The notes under the pieces are model-generated. The model was not told the DNA's origin, did no database searches, and saw only the letters and a list, made by a program, of their open reading frames with translations. From contig NZ_JBCDNA010000001.1 of the NCBI RefSeq assembly GCF_038433205.1, forward strand, positions 1,615,333 to 1,679,332: a stretch of 64,000 bases of DNA, in the 5' to 3' direction. The position numbers and the translations under genes were made by a program. The first letter of the stretch is position 1; each line of letters opens with the position of its first letter. This document shows positions 35,755 through 45,000 of the stretch, in pieces. The stretch comes from Lutimonas vermicola (GTDB lineage Bacteria; Bacteroidota; Bacteroidia; Flavobacteriales; Flavobacteriaceae).

Positions 35755-36876
35755 TTAGCGATCTATATCAGGTATTACAAAATCAAATGAAGCCATGGTA
35801 GCTACTAAATCGGCTATTTTACCTCCTTTTGAAATATGGTTCAAAGCCGATAAATTCGAAAACCCTGGTGAACGGAATTTAACCCTGTACGGATTTTTAG
35901 TTCCGGTACTGTTAATGTAAACCCCTAATTCTCCCCTTGCTGTTTCAACGCGCTGGTAAAATTCACCTTTTGGTAATTTAATTACTGCTTTTGTTGCCAC
36001 TTTGGTTTCTCCTTCAGGGATATTATCAATCAATTGTTCAATAATTGACATGGATTCCCACATTTCCATAATTCTTACTTTATATCTCGCGTAAGTATCT
36101 CCTGATGTAAATAGAGCTTCTTTAAAGTCAACACGGTCAAAGGCGCTGTACGGATGGTGTTTTCTCACATCACTTGAAAAACCTGACCCTCTTGCAACAG
36201 GACCCGATACGCCAAATGAAATAGCGTCTTCTTTTGTAAGAATACCCACCCCTTTTGTTCTTTTTTCAAAAATTATATTACCCGTGAGCAACTTGTCGTA
36301 CTCAGGCAATTTGTTCCTGAAATGTGTGATAAACTGCTTGGTGCGCTTTACGAAATTTGGATGGATATCGAACATCAGGCCGCCGGGAACATTATAATTC
36401 ATGGTTAATCTGGCTCCACAGGTTTCTTCAAAAATATCATTGATCATCTCGCGGTCCCTAAAAGCATAGAAATAGGTAGTTAATGCCCCCAGGTCCATTC
36501 CCATTACACCCCACCATAAACAATGAGATGCAATACGGGTAAGTTCAGAAATTATAGTTCTTATAACCTGAACCCTATCCGGGATTTCAAGCTCTAAGGC
36601 TTTTTCCACAGTTAAGCAGACCGCTTCATTGTTAATATGAGAAGACAGATAATCCATTCTGTCTGTTAAATGAACTATTTGCTGGTAACTATCCCTTTCG
36701 CACATTTTTTCTATTGAGCGATGTATATAACCGAGATCGGGCTCAACATTTTTGATTATTTCCCCATCAATGGTTAATAACAAACGCAAAACACCGTGAG
36801 CTGCAGGGTGTTGAGGCCCCATATTGACGAAGTATTCTTCTGTCTTTATTTTGTTTTTTAATTCTTGATTGGTCAT
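35755..36876 (-). CDS. nuoD: NADH-quinone oxidoreductase-type subunit D (49 kDa)
   Basis: 373-residue hydrophilic subunit lining the quinone cavity. The N-terminus has VNMGPQHPAAHGVLRL with the quinone-site His residues; HCLWWGVMGMDLGA and the terminal FDFVIPDIDR are also as expected. It is a separate gene from nuoC (8-base gap), not the nuoCD fusion of enterobacteria. Downstream nuoH follows after 1 base. Confidence 0.96.
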   Translation of the reverse strand: MTNQELKNKIKTEEYFVNMGPQHPAAHGVLRLLLTIDGEIIKNVEPDLGYIHRSIEKMCERDSYQQIVHLTDRMDYLSSHINNEAVCLTVEKALELEIPDRVQVIRTIISELTRIASHCLWWGVMGMDLGALTTYFYAFRDREMINDIFEETCGARLTMNYNVPGGLMFDIHPNFVKRTKQFITHFRNKLPEYDKLLTGNIIFEKRTKGVGILTKEDAISFGVSGPVARGSGFSSDVRKHHPYSAFDRVDFKEALFTSGDTYARYKVRIMEMWESMSIIEQLIDNIPEGETKVATKAVIKLPKGEFYQRVETARGELGVYINSTGTKNPYRVKFRSPGFSNLSALNHISKGGKIADLVATMASFDFVIPDIDR

Positions 36877-36884
36877 GAAAATCC

Positions 36885-37346
36885 TTATTTAACAATCATA
36901 TTAGCTTCGTCTACATAATCTTTTCTCAATGGATAACCCACCCAATCCGGTGTTAAGAAAAGGCGTTTTAAATTTGGATGATTATTGAATTTTATTCCGA
37001 AAAAATCAAATATTTCCATTTCGTGAAACTCGGCTGTTCTCCATATATCACAAACAGAATCCAGCGTTGGATTCTCCCTGTCTTCAGTCTTAACTTTTAC
37101 CACTATAGCGTGTTTAAATTCTGTGGATTCCAGATGATAAATAACACCCAATTCTTCACCCCAGTCCATTCCCGTAATACAAAATGCATAATCAAATTTT
37201 AGGTCGGGATCTGTTTTTAACTTACTGCAAACTGCATGAAGTTGCTCTTTAGAAACCGTTATCATTAAATATTCTGATCCTTCTTCAGAGAATTCCAGGT
37301 TTTCCCCTAAGCCATTGATAATATTTTGTAGTTCTTCGTTTTTCAT
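36885..37346 (-). CDS. nuoC: NADH-quinone oxidoreductase-type subunit C (30 kDa)
   Basis: 153 residues. The 30-kDa subunit signature is visible as EFHEMEIFDFFGIKFNNHPN followed by KRLFLTPDW and PLRKDYV near the C-terminus. It supports the NuoB-NuoD interface. 20 bases after nuoB and 8 before nuoD. Confidence 0.93.
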   Translation of the reverse strand: MKNEELQNIINGLGENLEFSEEGSEYLMITVSKEQLHAVCSKLKTDPDLKFDYAFCITGMDWGEELGVIYHLESTEFKHAIVVKVKTEDRENPTLDSVCDIWRTAEFHEMEIFDFFGIKFNNHPNLKRLFLTPDWVGYPLRKDYVDEANMIVK

Positions 37347-37366
37347 GGTATCTGTATGCTTAAATA

Positions 37367-37966
37367 CTAAATATTCCCTTCATCAAAACCGTCAATTGGA
37401 TTGATCTTTTGCTTCATGTTCTCGGTCTTGATTTTTTTCTGTAACATAATCATCCCTTCCAATAATGCTTCGGGCCTGGGGGGACATCCGGGTACATAAA
37501 CATCAACCGGAATTACATGATCGGCACCTTTAATTACAGAATAGGTATTGTAATAGAACGGGCCACCTGAAATTGCACATGCTCCCATGGCTATGACGTA
37601 TTTAGGTTCGGCCATTTGATCATACAATCTTCTTAATACCGGTCCCATTTTATTCACAATAGTACCTGCAATTATGATTAGATCAGCTTGTCTTGCAGAA
37701 GGTCTGGCTACTTCAAAGCCAAACCGCGAAAAGTCGTGTTTAGGAGCTCCTGTCTGCATCATTTCTATGGCACAACAACTGGTACCAAAATACAGTGGCC
37801 ACAACGAGTTGGACCGACCCCAGTTAATAACAGAATCAAGGGTCGTAACCACAATGTTTCCTCCATTCCCCGCGGGGATAACTTTGCCCGGAAAACTATC
37901 GGGAACAACCTCTTTTAAACCTTCAGCTTCTAACTGACTTAAATATCTTTTCTTTTCTACTCCCAT
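37367..37966 (-). CDS. nuoB: Complex I N2 cluster subunit B
   Basis: 199 residues. The four Cys that hold cluster N2 are seen: the adjacent pair in YFGTSCCAIEMM (about 59-70), one in MGACAISGGPF, and one in VYVPGCPPRPEALL. N2 is the last cluster and reduces quinone. The start overlaps the end of nuoA by 10 bases. Confidence 0.97.
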   Translation of the reverse strand: MGVEKKRYLSQLEAEGLKEVVPDSFPGKVIPAGNGGNIVVTTLDSVINWGRSNSLWPLYFGTSCCAIEMMQTGAPKHDFSRFGFEVARPSARQADLIIIAGTIVNKMGPVLRRLYDQMAEPKYVIAMGACAISGGPFYYNTYSVIKGADHVIPVDVYVPGCPPRPEALLEGMIMLQKKIKTENMKQKINPIDGFDEGNI

Positions 37967-38307
37967 CGTAAAGCTCTTTTTTTGTATGCGTACAACAGGC
38001 CTAATCCTAAAATAAATAAAAACACAATTATTTCAACCAGGGCCACTGTTCCTACTTCTTTAAAAACCACTGCCCATGGAATTAAAAAAGCTACTTCAAC
38101 ATCGAATATTAAAAATAATATGGCAAAAAGATAATATCCTACTTTAAACTGAATCCAGGTTGGACCTATCGTTTCAATTCCACATTCATAAGGTTCCTTT
38201 TTTGCCGGATTTTCCGATTTATGAGAAATCAGGTTTGATAAGAAATTCGCAAGCACTACCAAAAATACGCCCGCAATAAAAAATACTAGAATCGCTTCAT
38301 AACCCAT
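37957..38307 (-). CDS. nuoA: NADH-quinone oxidoreductase-type subunit A
   Basis: 116 residues, three helices. Conserved KEPYECGIETIGP after the first helix (about 38-50) and FLIFDVEVAFLIPWAV (about 65-80) are typical of NuoA. First gene of the 11-subunit operon nuoABCDHIJKLMN; nuoE, nuoF and nuoG are absent. A promoter box lies 24 bases upstream. Confidence 0.95.
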   Translation of the reverse strand: MGYEAILVFFIAGVFLVVLANFLSNLISHKSENPAKKEPYECGIETIGPTWIQFKVGYYLFAILFLIFDVEVAFLIPWAVVFKEVGTVALVEIIVFLFILGLGLLYAYKKRALRWE

Positions 38308-38330
38308 AACTGATATTCTTAATTAGTTCA

Positions 38331-38338
38331 CAAATGTA
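38331..38338 (-). promoter_or_regulatory. -7 promoter box of the nuo operon
   Basis: Minus-strand TACATTTG matches TAnnTTTG and lies 24 bases before the nuoA ATG and just after the korB terminator. No upstream TTTG element is evident. Confidence 0.55.
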
Positions 38339-38355
38339 TCTTGTGATTTAAAAAA

Positions 38356-38379
38356 AAAGGATGACCATTGTCACCCTTT
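38356..38379 (-). terminator. Terminator of korAB
   Basis: 10-bp stem with one mismatch (38356-38365 with 38370-38379), 4-base loop, and on the minus strand a run of T. It lies 16 bases after the korB stop and so separates korAB from the nuo operon on the same strand. Confidence 0.8.
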
Positions 38380-38394
38380 AAAAAATAATTTATT

Positions 38395-39408
38395 CTATTT
38401 AACCTCATAGGTTTCCCCGGAGAAAAACAAGTCATCAACTTTTGAAAATTGCGACTTGGATTTTACCTCAGCATTTAGCATGGCTTCCCGTTCTTCAAAA
38501 GTAGCATCTACAAAACTCCTGATGATTCCGGTAGCCAAAGGATATTGCAATTTAACAAGCATCTGATGCAAGGTGTTGTCTTCACATTTGGCATCGTGCA
38601 CCAAAATATCCTCCTGAGTAACGCCATTCTCGCCTATGGTTACTACTTCCAGTTTCAGTCCGTTTAACACAAGCCCTTTATCTTTTTCTTTACCAAATAT
38701 CATGGGCTTGCCGTGTTCCAGAAATATCTGTTTGTCTTCTTTTACATTTTTATCCGTAAACTGGGTAAAACAACCATCGTTAAAAATAACACAGTTTTGA
38801 AGGATTTCAATCAATGAGGTCCCTTTAAATTTCTCTGCTTCCACAAAAAGACTGGTCATTTCCTTAGGGCTATTTCCTCCTAATCTTGCAAAAAACCGCG
38901 CCTGTGCTCCAAGTGCGAGTTCGCCAGGATGAAAAGGCGGCTGGGTATTTCCATAAGGAGATGATTTGGTTTTTTGGCCTATCAAAGAAGTCGGTGAAAA
39001 CTGCCCTTTGGTCAATCCGTAAATCTCATTGTTGAACAATATGATATTCAGGTTTAAATTTCTCCTGAGCACATGTATAAAATGATTTCCTCCAATCGCA
39101 AGGCTGTCACCATCTCCCGTGATCATCCATACACTGAGATCAGGGTTGGCCAATTTCACCCCACTCGATATGGCAGCTGCCCTCCCATGGATACTATGCA
39201 TCCCGTAAGAATCAATATAATAGGGAAATCTTGACGAACAACCAATTCCCGAAATAAAGACCACGTCTTCTTTGTTTACACCCATCTCAGGAAGCGCTTT
39301 TTGCATGGACCTTAAGATCACATAGTCATCGCATCCCGGGCACCATCTAACCTCCTGGTCACTGGCAAAATCCTTGAATGTATATTTTTTTTCTATAGTA
39401 TCTTGCAT
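38395..39408 (-). CDS. korB: 2-oxoacid:ferredoxin oxidoreductase beta subunit (KorB type)
   Basis: 337 residues. Thiamine diphosphate subunit: the Cys-x2-Cys of a 4Fe-4S site in RWCPGCDDYV, a third Cys in GIGCSSRFPYY, the TPP/Mg motif ITGDGDSLAIGGNHF and LFNNEIYGLTKGQ. It lies 1 base after the alpha/gamma subunit gene. The short form without a ferredoxin domain is that of the KorAB enzyme, which oxidises 2-oxoglutarate to succinyl-CoA and reduces ferredoxin; other 2-oxoacids are possible. The two genes lie just upstream of nuo. Confidence 0.93.
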   Translation of the reverse strand: MQDTIEKKYTFKDFASDQEVRWCPGCDDYVILRSMQKALPEMGVNKEDVVFISGIGCSSRFPYYIDSYGMHSIHGRAAAISSGVKLANPDLSVWMITGDGDSLAIGGNHFIHVLRRNLNLNIILFNNEIYGLTKGQFSPTSLIGQKTKSSPYGNTQPPFHPGELALGAQARFFARLGGNSPKEMTSLFVEAEKFKGTSLIEILQNCVIFNDGCFTQFTDKNVKEDKQIFLEHGKPMIFGKEKDKGLVLNGLKLEVVTIGENGVTQEDILVHDAKCEDNTLHQMLVKLQYPLATGIIRSFVDATFEEREAMLNAEVKSKSQFSKVDDLFFSGETYEVK

Positions 39409-39409
39409 C

Positions 39410-41275
39410 TTAGTTTTCTTTAATTAAGTTCTTGAATTTCTCTACCAAATCAGTTACCGAAAATGGTAAGCCCATCACTTTATTATACTGTACGTATTCA
39501 AATTCAGGGTGTCTGCCTTTTAAAACTGTAGTCAACTGCCCCTTATTTAATTCACAAACGACTATTTTCTTAAATTTTGACAAGACCTCAGCCGTATTTT
39601 TAGGGAAAGGATTGAGATAATAGAAATGTGCATGGCCAATTTTATAACCTTCGTTGTCAAGGCTTCGAACAGCTGAGTGCAAACTTCCGTAAGTACCACC
39701 CCATCCAATGACTAAAAGATCACCTTCTTCATTATATTCCGACTTAAGTTCAGGAATATAATTTTCAACCCTCTTGACCTTTTCAGCCCTAATATTTGTC
39801 ATATACTCATGATTATCAGGAACATAAGATACATTTCCGGTAATCTTATCTTTCTCCAGTCCACCAACCCTGTGTTCCAGGCCGGGTGTACCCGGTATGG
39901 CCCAGTTTCTGGATAAGGTTTCATTATCCCTGTCATACGGGTGCCAGGTTTCAGATTTTATAGTGACAACATTTGTCTTGATATCAGGCATTTCATTAAT
40001 CGACTTGATCCTCCAAGGTTCTGAGCCATTGGCGATATATCCGTCTGTGAGAAGGATTACAGGCGTCATGTGTTCTAGGGTCAGTTTAGCTGCTATATAG
40101 GCGTAATCAAAACAGTCGGAAGGGGTACTTGCCGCAATAACAATTACCGGTGATTCACCATTTCTGCCATACATGGCCTGCAAAAGATCTGATTGCTCCG
40201 TTTTAGTAGGCAAACCTGTCGATGGCCCTCCTCTTTGGACATTCACAATGACTAATGGTAATTCTGTCATTAATGCCAGTCCAATTGCCTCCCCTTTAAG
40301 GGCAAGACCTGGTCCTGAGGTTGTGGTAATGGCAAGATCGCCTGCAAACGAAGCGCCAATTGAAGAAGTAACACCAGCGATTTCATCTTCTGCCTGAAAA
40401 GCTTTTACGCCAAAATTCTTGTGCTTTACAAGTTCATGCAAAATATCGGTTGCCGGCGTAATCGGATAAGAACCCAGAAATAATTCAAGCCCTGATTTCT
40501 CTGCTGCTGCAAGGAATCCCCAGGCTGTTGCCGTGTTTCCGTTAATAATACGGTAGGTTCCTTTGGGCATTTCAGAAGGAGCTATTTTAAATGCATTAGG
40601 AATCAATTCAAGTGTTTCGGCATAATAAAAACCTGCTTTAAGAACTTTTGCATTGGCTTCAGCGATCTCAGGTTTGTATTTAAACTTCTGCTCAAAGAAA
40701 TTAAGGGTGTGAGTCATTTCCCGGTTATACATCCAGTATACCATACCCAGTGCGAACATATTCTTGCTTCTGGTAATGCTTTTATTATCGAGGCCAAGGT
40801 CCTTTAAAGCCTCCTTGGTCATTGTAGTCATAGCAACTTCTATCACCCTGTAGTTTTCAAGGCTTCCATCTTCTAAGGGGTTACTTTCGTACTCAGCCTT
40901 TTGCAGATTTTTTTTTGTAAAAGCATCAATATCCACTATGATAGTATGTCCTGCTTTAACCGCATGTAAGTTTGTCTTTAGCCCCGCAGGGTTCATAGCT
41001 ACTAACAGATCCAGATCATCTCCCGGCGTACTGATCTCAATACTGCCAATGTGGACCTGAAATCCAGAGACACCGTAGAGGCTTCCCTGGGGCGCCCTTA
41101 TCTCTGCAGGATAATTTGGGAACGTAGCCACGTCATTTCCAAACATGGCTGAGGTGTCAGTAAACTGAGTTCCTGTCAACTGCATCCCATCTCCTGAATC
41201 CCCGACAAATCTAATTACAACCGCACTAAGAGATTCAACCACCTGCTGCACGGGTTCCATTTTATTATCAGCCAT
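39410..41275 (-). CDS. korA: 2-oxoacid:ferredoxin oxidoreductase alpha/gamma fusion (KorA type)
   Basis: 621 residues. The N-terminal part (about 15-200) is the gamma domain, with VIRFVGDSGDGMQLTGTQF and PNYPAEIRAPQGS; the rest is the alpha (pyrimidine-binding) domain with GSYPITPATDILHEL (about 275-290), AFQAEDEIAGV, TTTSGPGLALKGEAIG and VNVQRGGPSTGLPTKTEQSD. The gamma-alpha fusion is standard for KorA. Together with KorB it produces or consumes reduced ferredoxin. The start faces the ferredoxin gene across 253 bases that hold two Fur-family-like palindromes. Confidence 0.95.
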   Translation of the reverse strand: MADNKMEPVQQVVESLSAVVIRFVGDSGDGMQLTGTQFTDTSAMFGNDVATFPNYPAEIRAPQGSLYGVSGFQVHIGSIEISTPGDDLDLLVAMNPAGLKTNLHAVKAGHTIIVDIDAFTKKNLQKAEYESNPLEDGSLENYRVIEVAMTTMTKEALKDLGLDNKSITRSKNMFALGMVYWMYNREMTHTLNFFEQKFKYKPEIAEANAKVLKAGFYYAETLELIPNAFKIAPSEMPKGTYRIINGNTATAWGFLAAAEKSGLELFLGSYPITPATDILHELVKHKNFGVKAFQAEDEIAGVTSSIGASFAGDLAITTTSGPGLALKGEAIGLALMTELPLVIVNVQRGGPSTGLPTKTEQSDLLQAMYGRNGESPVIVIAASTPSDCFDYAYIAAKLTLEHMTPVILLTDGYIANGSEPWRIKSINEMPDIKTNVVTIKSETWHPYDRDNETLSRNWAIPGTPGLEHRVGGLEKDKITGNVSYVPDNHEYMTNIRAEKVKRVENYIPELKSEYNEEGDLLVIGWGGTYGSLHSAVRSLDNEGYKIGHAHFYYLNPFPKNTAEVLSKFKKIVVCELNKGQLTTVLKGRHPEFEYVQYNKVMGLPFSVTDLVEKFKNLIKEN

Positions 41276-41418
41276 TTTCTTTAATTTTTTATAAATTTAC
41301 TAAAATTTAGATTATCCTATTTTAAATAGTGGTTAAAAGTAAGAAGCTCATAACAATCAGAATATGACTTTTATCAATCTGTGATTTTTATTGCATTTAA
41401 AGTCCTCAGCTTATCTTA

Positions 41419-41458
41419 TTTAGAATTATTCTAAATTCTTATTTGGAATTATTCTAAA
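41419..41458. promoter_or_regulatory. Two Fur/PerR-family-like palindromes upstream of ferredoxin
   Basis: Box 1, TTTAGAATTATTCTAAA (41419-41435), is a perfect 8-1-8 inverted repeat; box 2 (41442-41458) has the same form with one mismatch. Their centres are 23 bases apart. The geometry fits operators of Fur-family regulators (7-1-7). They lie about 70 bases before the ferredoxin start and 144 before korA on the other strand, so they may control both. Confidence 0.6.
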
Positions 41459-41495
41459 TTTCATTTTTACTGAATTTTATAAAATTTTAATTCTT

Positions 41496-41503
41496 TAACT
41501 TTG
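41496..41503 (+). promoter_or_regulatory. -7 promoter box of ferredoxin gene
   Basis: TAACTTTG matches TAnnTTTG and lies 26 bases before the ferredoxin ATG, right behind the two palindromes. Confidence 0.6.
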
Positions 41504-41528
41504 CCGGGTAAATTTAAATAATTAGAAA

Positions 41529-41879
41529 ATGGCTATTAAAATAACTGACGAATGCATCAACTGCGACGCGTGTGTGGCAGAATGTCCTAATAACGCAATA
41601 TATGAACCAGACAGCGAATGGTCTTATTCAGATGAGACTTCCCTTAGTGGTGAAGTAACCACTCCTGACGGAAGAACTGTTGACGCTGATGCTGAAAATG
41701 AACCGATAAGTGATGAGTTTTACTTTATTGTAACCGATAAATGTACAGAGTGTAAAGGATTCCATGATGAACCCCAATGTGCCTCTGTTTGTCCGGTTGA
41801 CTGCTGTGTTCCTGATGAGGATCACGTGGAGACAGAAGAAGAACTTTTGTCTAAAAAAGTGTGGATGCACGGAGAATAA
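41529..41879 (+). CDS. 2[4Fe-4S] ferredoxin, Alvin-like
   Basis: 116 residues. Cluster 1: Cys 9, 12, 15, 19 in CINCDACVAECP. Cluster 2: Cys 72, 75, 84, 88 with the longer C-x2-C-x8-C-x3-C spacing (CTECKGFHDEPQCASVCP), as in Alvin-type low-potential ferredoxins, plus Cys 92-93 close by. About 50 acidic residues-rich positions lie between the clusters. The protein is strongly acidic. It lies between korAB (opposite strand) and nifJ (same strand, own terminator between), so it is the probable electron carrier of both oxidoreductases. Potential regulation by a Fur-family protein is inferred from two palindromes upstream. Cytoplasmic. Confidence 0.93.
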   Translation: MAIKITDECINCDACVAECPNNAIYEPDSEWSYSDETSLSGEVTTPDGRTVDADAENEPISDEFYFIVTDKCTECKGFHDEPQCASVCPVDCCVPDEDHVETEEELLSKKVWMHGE

Positions 41880-41900
41880 ACTATTTTAGTTCAAAAAATT

Positions 41901-41934
41901 AAAAAAGAGCATTTGGTAACAAATGCTCTTTTTT
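41901..41934 (+). terminator. Terminator of ferredoxin gene
   Basis: 14-bp perfect stem (41901-41914 with 41921-41934), 6-base loop, then a T-run. It lies 22 bases after the ferredoxin stop. Confidence 0.9.
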
Positions 41935-42078
41935 TTTGTACTCAACTGACCTCCATTGGCCTATGACTTATATCATAATTTAAGTGTTCCATATGCCATA
42001 ATTTTACCCTGATTTAATCATATAACTTTAAAATGATTGACGATAAAAAACTTATCTCCTATTTAAACTTTCTTTAAA

Positions 42079-45000
42079 ATGAAAAAACAATTCGAAAAAA
42101 TAATATGTGATGCTAATGAGGCGGTTGCCAGAGTAGCACATAAGACCAATGAAGTATGTGCGATTTATCCTATTACTCCTGCATCACCCATGGGTGAACA
42201 TGTAGATCTTTACAGTTCAAAAGAACAGACAAACATTTGGGATAACATTCCGCGTATCGTTGAAATGCAGAGTGAAGGTGGAGCAGCCGGTGCCGTTCAC
42301 GGATCCCTGCAGGCAGGAGCCCTTACAACTACCTTTACGGCGTCTCAGGGCTTATTACTTATGATACCTAATATGTATAAAATGGCAGGTGAGTTATTGC
42401 CTACGGTCATTCATGTAGCCGCCAGAACTGTTGCAACGCATGCCCTTTCTATTTTTGGGGACCACAGCGACGTGATGGCAGCAAGGCAAACAGGCTTTGC
42501 TATGTTATTTGGAGGATCTGTTCAGGAAGCACAGGATTTTGCGCTTATCTCTCAGGTTGCCACCTTAAAATCGAGAGTACCTTTTATGAATATTTTTGAT
42601 GGGTTCAGAACCTCTCATGAAATTTCCAAAATAGATGCTATTCCTGATGAGATTATCAAGCAAATGATGCCCGAAGACCGCATTATGGCGCATAAAAAAC
42701 ACTCGCTGGATCCTGATAATCCCGTGATCAGAGGTACTTCCCAAAATCCTGATGTTTTCTTCCAGGCCAGAGAAGCTGCCAATACCTATTATGATAATGT
42801 TCCGGGTATTGTCCAGGAAGTGATGGACGAATTCTACGAACTTACCGGAAGACGGTATGACCTGTTTAATTACGCAGGACATCCTCAGGCAGAAAGAGTA
42901 ACCATTATTATGGGATCTGGTGAAGGACCGGTATACGAAGCTTTGGAAAAAATGATCGCAGATGGTGAAAAAGTTGGTGCCCTGTTTGTACGCCTGTTCA
43001 AACCATTCTCTGTGAAGGATTTTATAGACAAAATTCCAAAAACAGTTAAAAAAATAGCGGTTCTTGACCGCACAAAAGAGCCTGGAAGTATAGGTGAACC
43101 TTTGTATATGGATGTGTTGAGTGCTTTTATAGAAGGAAGTGACACCATGCCAACTATTGTAGGGGGCCGATATGGCTTATCATCTAAGGAATTCACGCCA
43201 AAAATGGTAAAAGGAATTTACGATGAACTTTTAAAAGACAAACCTAAAAATCATTTTACTGTTGGTATATTAGATGATATCACGCATACAAGCCTGATGC
43301 CCGATCCAACATTTGAAGTAAGAAGAACTACTTTCAACTGTATGTTCTACGGTTTAGGATCTGACGGTACTGTGGGTGGTAATAAAAACTCCATTAAGAT
43401 CATTGGAGAAACCACCGATAATTTTGTACAGGGTTATTTTGTGTACGATTCAAAAAAAGCAGGAGCACAGACCATTTCTCATTTGCGATTCGGGCCTGAA
43501 CCTATTCACTCTTCCTATTTAATTGAAAAGGCCGATTTTATTGCCAGCCATCAGTTTAATTTCATTGAGAAATACGACATGATCGATGAGTTGAAAAAAG
43601 GCGGAACATTTTTGTTAAACTCGCCTTATTCAAAAGATGAAATTTGGGATAAGCTTCCTGAAAAAATGCAACAACACCTGATTGAAAACGAAGTTAATTT
43701 CTATATCGTAGATGCTTCCAAAGTAGCTCAGGATGCTAAATTGGGGAAAAGAACCAATACGGTTCTTCAAACGTGTTTCTTTGCCATTTCAGGTATACTT
43801 CCAAAGGATGAAGCCATTCAAAAGATCAAGGATGCCATTGTAAAATCTTACTCACATAAAGGTGAAAAGGTCGTACAAATGAACTTTAATGCTGTTGACA
43901 AATCATTGGAAAACCTTGAAAAGGTTGATTACCCTAAAAATGTAACCAGTAAAAAACAATTTGTTTCTGCGATGACAAATGCCCCAGACGGTTTTGTTAC
44001 AGAAGTACTTCAAACCATTCTTGCAGGCCGGGGAGATGAATTACCGGTGAGTGCTTTCCCGGTAGATGGAAGTTTCCCAACAGGAACAACTCAATACGAA
44101 AAGAGTGGAATTGCACAATTTATTCCTATTTGGGATGATGAAAACATATGTACACAGTGTAACAAATGTGTTGCTATTTGCCCACATGCCGCCATTCGTG
44201 CAAAAGTTGTTGCAAAAGACGAATTATTCGAAGCGCCGTTAACGATGAAACACGTTCCGGCCAAAGGACGTCCTTTTACAAAAGAAGACAGCTATGTGCT
44301 GCAGGTATCACCCGAAGATTGCACGGGATGTGATCTTTGTGTGGAAGTTTGTCCTGCCGAAAGCAAAGAAATACCAGGTTTCAAATCGATAAACATGCGT
44401 AAAAAACTCGATCATGATGCCGTTGAGAATCTAAACTGGGATTTCTTTATCAATCTACCTGACTATGACCGTACTCAATTAAGTACGTCAAATGTTAAAG
44501 GTGCTCAGTTCCTTCAGCCTCTGTTTGAATTCTCAGGAGCATGTTCAGGATGTGGAGAAACCCCTTATATCAAGTTGATCACACAATTATACGGTGACAG
44601 TATCTTGATTGCGAACGCCACAGGTTGTAGTTCAATTTATGGAGGGAATTTACCAACAACACCTTACAGAACAAATGAATTTGGCAGGGGCCCTGCATGG
44701 GCAAACTCTCTTTTCGAAGACAACGCCGAATTTGGTTTAGGTATGCAGCTGGCACTTTCCAAAAAGCAAGAAATTGCAGTAAGCCTGTTAAAATCAATGG
44801 AATTATTGGTAGGAAGTGAATTGGTTTCGGATATTTTAGATAATCCGGAAGCCGATGAAAGCCAAAAAGCCAAAAAATTTGCAGACATTGACAGATTAAA
44901 AGAGACCCTTAACATTCTTGACAACAATGAAGATGCTAAAAAGCTCAACCAATTGACCGAATACCTGCGCAAAAAAGCAGTTTGGATATTTGGTGGAGAC

